Shown here piece by piece: positions 7,208 to 10,629 of a DNA stretch of 10,629 nt. This DNA is from an uncultured Porphyromonadaceae bacterium. Its GTDB lineage: Bacteria; Bacteroidota; Bacteroidia; Bacteroidales; Muribaculaceae. The DNA lies in NCBI GenBank assembly GCA_947176545.1, contig CAMWRB010000025.1, positions 1 to 10,629 of the forward strand. The letters are read 5' to 3'. Position numbers and translations under genes: made by a program. Within the stretch, counting starts at the first letter, position 1. Each line of letters begins with the position of its first letter. A model generated the notes under the pieces. The model did no database searches and was not told the DNA's origin. It was given only the letters and a program-made list of their open reading frames with translations.

Positions 7208-8562
7208 TAATCCTGCGGATGAACATCTCTCTTTTTTCCAACTCCCGGAAGAATGAGAAATATTAATAACGCGACTATCAGGGAATACACAGCGAATATC
7301 CACCACACGGAAGTCCAGTCGCCCATGAAATATCTTGTGGGAGCGTCATGAACCTCTACCTGTTGCCAATGACAGAAATAATTGACTACCGCACCGGCAC
7401 CGAACATTCCCAGCGTAGCTCCCACACCGTTGGACATCAGCATCAGAACCCCCTGACCGAACCCCTTGTTAGTCGATTCTGTCATTCTGTCCACATACAT
7501 GGCGCCGGCAATGTTAAAATAATTGAATGCCACTCCGTAAGCTATCATCGATATTATCAGCAACCACAGTCCCGAACCCGGATTTCCCAAGGCCAAAGAG
7601 GCATATCTGAGACCCCAGGCTACCATCGCCATCACCAGAACACTCTTTATTCCACGCTTTCGCAACGCTATACCAACCCCCAATATACACAATGCTTCAG
7701 AAATTTGAGATATCGAAAACAGCATCGTCGCATTGGACGCCACATCATTACCTGCATATTGCGATAGCCCCGCGAAATGAGTGATGTATGGGGTGACATA
7801 AGCATTGGATATCTGCAGACACACACCGGCCAGGATAGCGAATATCAGAAAAGAACGCAACTCCGGATTGCGGAAAAGATTAAATCTGCTCCAACCGAGT
7901 ATATCCATCAATCCCTTTCGGCTATCATCAGCACTTCTGACCGGAGTCTGCCTGATACGCAGACTCAATGAATATCCGGCCGTAATAAATCCTAATATCG
8001 AGGCGACCAACAACTGACCGGAATTATATTGCAAGCGATACCTGCTCATAATATTATCATCAGTCAGTGTAAAACCCCACGAGCCGTCATGATAATAAAA
8101 GCTGTTGACAAACCACATGGCAAGTACGAATCCGACAGTGCCCCATATACGTACGCGGGGGAACGAACGCAACGTGTCCTCACCTCTCTGAGACAAGAGT
8201 CTGAACGAGGTGGTATTTGCCAGAGCGATGGTCGGAAGATAAAATGAAAGAAACGCTACGTAACGGATAAAGACCGGCCAGAATGTCAGATGTGTCACGG
8301 TTTGCGCATATCCCCATAAGTCCCCTATCAGCACGGCAGCCGAACAATGACAGAACGACAATAAAGCATGAGGGGAGACATAACGGTCTGAGAAATAACC
8401 TGCAAGCGCCGGCATGACCAGAGAGACCAATCCGACGGCTGCATAAAACCAAGAGATATCCGCACCGAGACCCGCCGAGCCGAGAAATTGACCCAGGCTC
8501 GTCAGATAGCTGCCCCATATTGCAAACTGCAACAGATATAATATGGCCAGTCTGAATTTCAT
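7207..8562 (-). CDS. NupG-like nucleoside:proton symporter (MFS)
   Basis: This inner-membrane protein of 451 residues has about twelve hydrophobic segments. Compared from memory with E. coli NupG it shares many lines: LQFAIWGSYLTSLGQ (11-25), a PALAGYFSDR loop (51-60), FYLPTIALANTTSF (107-120), FPRVRIWGTVGFVLAMW (134-150), SISQISEALCILG (283-295), GIKSVLVMAMVAWGLRYA (304-321), FNYFNIAGAMYVDRM (346-360) and DWTSVWWIFAVYS (415-427). Family members import nucleosides by proton symport. The length is slightly greater than the E. coli protein because of an added loop near 155-178. The gene starts 42 bases after the TonB receptor stop, with AAGGTGAG before the ATG, so the two are probably cotranscribed. 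Family assignment is strong; which nucleosides it takes is not visible. Confidence 0.88.
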   Translation of the reverse strand: MKFRLAILYLLQFAIWGSYLTSLGQFLGSAGLGADISWFYAAVGLVSLVMPALAGYFSDRYVSPHALLSFCHCSAAVLIGDLWGYAQTVTHLTFWPVFIRYVAFLSFYLPTIALANTTSFRLLSQRGEDTLRSFPRVRIWGTVGFVLAMWFVNSFYYHDGSWGFTLTDDNIMSRYRLQYNSGQLLVASILGFITAGYSLSLRIRQTPVRSADDSRKGLMDILGWSRFNLFRNPELRSFLIFAILAGVCLQISNAYVTPYITHFAGLSQYAGNDVASNATMLFSISQISEALCILGVGIALRKRGIKSVLVMAMVAWGLRYASLALGNPGSGLWLLIISMIAYGVAFNYFNIAGAMYVDRMTESTNKGFGQGVLMLMSNGVGATLGMFGAGAVVNYFCHWQQVEVHDAPTRYFMGDWTSVWWIFAVYSLIVALLIFLILPGVGKKRDVHPQD

Positions 8563-8604
8563 CTCACCTTTCTCGCTGAAACATTATCATATCCTTACAG
8601 ACCG

Positions 8605-10488
8605 TCAGAATGTCATCTCCACCCCGCCAAGAATCGTTATACCGGGCATCGGACATCCATATATAATCTCATAATGATGGTCAGTTATATTATCAAGCTT
8701 GATAAAGGGACGTATATCACATCGGGAGTGAAATGTATAGGCCACGCGCATATTCAGTAACGAATAGGCTGTTGAAACATTGTCGGGAGCACCGTTTTTG
8801 AGACCGAAAATATTCTGGTTCTCCAAGGTCACGCTCAGGTCACCGGGTGTGAAATCAAGGTGGGCATTGAGCATATTCTTCGGTGCATACTGCAATTCCG
8901 CGTTTGAAGAGTGCAAATATGCGTAAGATGTTCCGAGATTCCAGACCTCGTTGATACGATATGCGCAGTCAAACTCTATACCCTTATTGATGAATTTACC
9001 TGTGTTCATATTCTTCAGACGCCCATCCACCATTATGGTCTGTATCATGTTGCGCGCGTTGATATAGTACAGTGACAGACCAAGAGTGAGTCTGTTGTCC
9101 AAAAGATACTGACGCAACTCGACATCATAATTGTACATGGATTCCGGCTTGAGGTCGGGATTTGCAGGACGGAACATATACAGTTCCTTGATATTGGGTG
9201 CACGGAAACCACGTCCGAATGAGAACTTGACTGACGCACCGTTATAGGGACGAACGATAAAACCGGCCTGAGGTATCCATTCATTTCCGTAAGTGGAACC
9301 GTGTTGCAGACGCACGCCTCCGTTGATAGACAGAATATCACCCCAGAAAGCCTGCTGCATCATAATATACGCACCGACCTCATTCTCACACTTCCTGACA
9401 CCTTCCACTACAGCATCATCCGCCTTCATGGTATTCCAAGAATGTCCGCCCCAATGCTGGAAGTCAAGGCCTACACTCAGGTCGTTACCCTTGATGAGGT
9501 GCATGGTCTGATAGAGGCTGAACCCCATATTGTAGTCCGTGGAATGAAACAGATAGTCGTCTGCTGCGGCGGCTCCTTCGATATCGGCACGATAGCCGTC
9601 ATCCACCTTGTGATTGCCCCATGTAATGAAAGCCTGGACGCCGCCGTGGAATTTGCCGTAATTATTATGAGCATATACCGCCGACGAACCGCGGAACATA
9701 TATGTACGCATATCATTGAGCGGTTCATACACAGTACCGGCATACTCAGAGTCTGTCTGCGTCAGCTCGGTAGTAGCACCAATAGTCCAGTGAGAACCGG
9801 CACTGTATTTCAACTGCATCAATTCACCTGCATCCCAGAAGGCGGAATTTTTTCTGTATCCGTTGGAACGGTTGAGATGACCGGCGACATTGGCTTCAAA
9901 CCTCCCTGACTTGAAACCGGTGCCGAGATTGAAACGCTGAGTGTTATATGAACCGAACGCTGCACGTGCATTGCCGGTCCAACCGTCGGGATGGTTACGA
10001 TGAGTGATGATATTGACGGAACCGCCCATCGCGCCCGAACCATACAGCAGTGATGACGGACCTTTGACCACCTCGACTTTTGAGACACCCGTGCTGTTAT
10101 AGACATCCGGCAGGGAATGTCCGAACAGACCGGCCGTCTGAGGCATACCGTCAATCATGAACAGCACCTTGTTCGACTGACCGACACCGCGGATATTGAC
10201 CATACCGGCAGACCCGTTGGAGACACCATAGCCGGCAAAACCTCGCTCGGTGATAAATAGACCCGGCACCTGTGCCTGAAGCACCGGCAGAAGTGATACC
10301 TCCGTTGACTTATTTATCTCGCTTTCTGTAATAGTCCTGACATTCAGGGGCAACAGGGTGACATCACTCTTGCCTATCGCGCTCACTTCAAAGTTGGGCA
10401 ATGTCACAGTATCGGCGACTTCTGACGAGTAAACGGACAAGGACACTACGCCTGCAGCCAGTAATAATATATTTCTCATGTCAATCAT
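8605..10488 (-). CDS. TonB-dependent outer-membrane receptor
   Basis: The gene encodes 627 residues. A signal peptide (about 1-25) is followed by DTVTL (26-30), which resembles a TonB box. The plug domain spans about 45-165, with LLPVLQAQVPGLFI, VNIRGVGQ, VLFMIDGMPQ and the closing VEVVKGPSSLLYGSGAMGG. The remainder is a 22-strand barrel, including the characteristic FRAPNIKELY and NPDLKPES lines, and the chain ends in Phe as outer-membrane barrels usually do. It lacks the N-terminal carboxypeptidase-like domain of SusC proteins, is shorter than them, and has no SusD partner here, so it belongs to the BtuB/CirA-like size class. The adjoining NupG-like permease suggests a nucleoside or related ligand, but siderophore or cobalamin-type substrates cannot be excluded. 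The start is ambiguous: a second in-frame ATG at 10479-10477 (Met4) gives a more conventional signal peptide. Confidence 0.93.
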   Translation of the reverse strand: MIDMRNILLLAAGVVSLSVYSSEVADTVTLPNFEVSAIGKSDVTLLPLNVRTITESEINKSTEVSLLPVLQAQVPGLFITERGFAGYGVSNGSAGMVNIRGVGQSNKVLFMIDGMPQTAGLFGHSLPDVYNSTGVSKVEVVKGPSSLLYGSGAMGGSVNIITHRNHPDGWTGNARAAFGSYNTQRFNLGTGFKSGRFEANVAGHLNRSNGYRKNSAFWDAGELMQLKYSAGSHWTIGATTELTQTDSEYAGTVYEPLNDMRTYMFRGSSAVYAHNNYGKFHGGVQAFITWGNHKVDDGYRADIEGAAAADDYLFHSTDYNMGFSLYQTMHLIKGNDLSVGLDFQHWGGHSWNTMKADDAVVEGVRKCENEVGAYIMMQQAFWGDILSINGGVRLQHGSTYGNEWIPQAGFIVRPYNGASVKFSFGRGFRAPNIKELYMFRPANPDLKPESMYNYDVELRQYLLDNRLTLGLSLYYINARNMIQTIMVDGRLKNMNTGKFINKGIEFDCAYRINEVWNLGTSYAYLHSSNAELQYAPKNMLNAHLDFTPGDLSVTLENQNIFGLKNGAPDNVSTAYSLLNMRVAYTFHSRCDIRPFIKLDNITDHHYEIIYGCPMPGITILGGVEMTF

Positions 10489-10514
10489 TGTTGATAAGTT
10501 TGATAGTGGTGTTG

Positions 10515-10522
10515 CAAAACTA
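10515..10522 (-). promoter_or_regulatory. Possible -7 promoter element for the TonB receptor/NupG operon
   Basis: TAGTTTTG on the minus strand matches the Bacteroidota TAnnTTTG element 26 bases before the receptor ATG. No TTTG or TTG is present 19-21 bases further upstream, so this rests on the -7 element alone. It would give a very short leader. Confidence 0.4.
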
Positions 10523-10542
10523 ACTATAATAAATCAATATAG

Positions 10543-10568
10543 TATTATTTTTCCCACATAAAATAATA
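10543..10568. repeat. 9-bp inverted repeat upstream of the TonB receptor
   Basis: TATTATTTT (10543-10551) and AAAATAATA (10560-10568) are perfect inverted arms around TCCCACAT. Allowing one mismatch, the symmetry extends three more bases on each side. It lies about 20 bases upstream of the candidate -7 element, a position suited to an activator or repressor, but the AT bias makes chance symmetry likely. Confidence 0.35.
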
Positions 10569-10595
10569 TTATCACAAATATAATTACTTATAAAT

Positions 10596-10609
10596 ATATT
10601 ATATAATAT
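10596..10609. repeat. 14-bp AT-only palindrome
   Basis: ATATTATATAATAT is perfectly self-complementary and consists only of A and T. Such palindromes arise readily in very AT-rich DNA, so the functional meaning is doubtful. Confidence 0.3.
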
Positions 10610-10629
10610 CAATATAACAGATATTACAC

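Larger units (their letters stand above)
10489..10629. other. AT-rich upstream region of the TonB receptor gene, no coding sequence
   Basis: This 141-base edge is strikingly AT-rich compared with the rest of the window and holds no plausible gene. It contains a possible -7 promoter element for the receptor and two inverted repeats, described separately. No adapter sequence is seen at this end. Confidence 0.6.

Noticed and set aside
9301..9909. 202-codon open frame on the plus strand opposite the TonB receptor gene
   Set aside because: Fully contained in the receptor coding sequence, with no domain-like pattern or signal peptide; treated as a shadow.
7207..10488. SusC/SusD-type polysaccharide utilisation locus
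   Set aside because: The receptor is too short and lacks the SusC N-terminal domain, no SusD follows, and the neighbour is a nucleoside-type permease. The GHL10 gene is far away in another transcription unit.
10560..10629. AT-rich palindromes as a replication or transfer origin
   Set aside because: No iterated binding sites, no replication or mobilisation genes nearby, and such palindromes are expected in DNA this rich in A and T.
34..10629. CRISPR array, tRNA or rRNA genes
   Set aside because: No regularly spaced repeats and no recognisable tRNA or rRNA sequence were seen in the intergenic regions, all of which are shorter than 300 bases.

Overview
The window looks like a draft contig from a Bacteroidota gut bacterium, most likely order Bacteroidales and possibly Muribaculaceae. 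The grounds are: lipoproteins with a Cys followed by an acidic run (a Bacteroidota surface-export signal), a promoter of the phylum's TTTG-N19-TAnnTTTG type, few Shine-Dalgarno sites, a dimeric (alpha2) glycyl-tRNA synthetase of about 514 aa, and a TonB-dependent receptor. Family-level placement is an impression, not a computed result. Bases 1-33 are not genomic: they match the Illumina Nextera (Tn5) adapter, so the left edge is a true contig end and the first gene is cut there.

Layout. Seven genes, all on the minus strand, occupy 34-6426. In transcription order they are glyS (6426-4882), a lipoprotein form of LemA (4880-4284), a lipid-anchored FKBP-type peptidyl-prolyl isomerase-like protein (4259-3708), an exported S9 peptidase (3632-1050), a 107-aa lipoprotein of unknown function (955-632), and a GHL10-family glycosyl hydrolase-like protein (593 to the contig edge). 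That is six proteins, plus whatever followed GHL10 beyond the edge. glyS and lemA are one base apart and lemA and the FKBP gene 24 bases apart, so these three are probably one operon driven from a recognisable promoter near 6531-6561. The downstream genes have gaps of 75, 94 and 38 bases and may be read through or have their own promoters.

Divergent from glyS, across a 234-base intergenic region with a perfect inverted repeat, is a plus-strand XRE-type regulator with a histidine-rich linker and a coiled-coil tail (6661-7158). It converges on a minus-strand pair through an 11-bp hairpin that overlaps the stop codons of both flanking genes. The pair is a TonB-dependent outer-membrane receptor (10488-8605) followed 42 bases later by a NupG-like nucleoside:proton symporter (8562-7207). 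Together they could move one substrate across both membranes, plausibly a nucleoside. The right edge (10489-10629) is very AT-rich, with inverted repeats and no gene.

Most of the window is conventional envelope and housekeeping biology. I found no clearly new system. The points most worth following are the TonB receptor/NupG pairing, the His-rich XRE regulator with its candidate operator, the surface-export signal on the FKBP-like lipoprotein, and the adapter-derived protein tail at the left edge.
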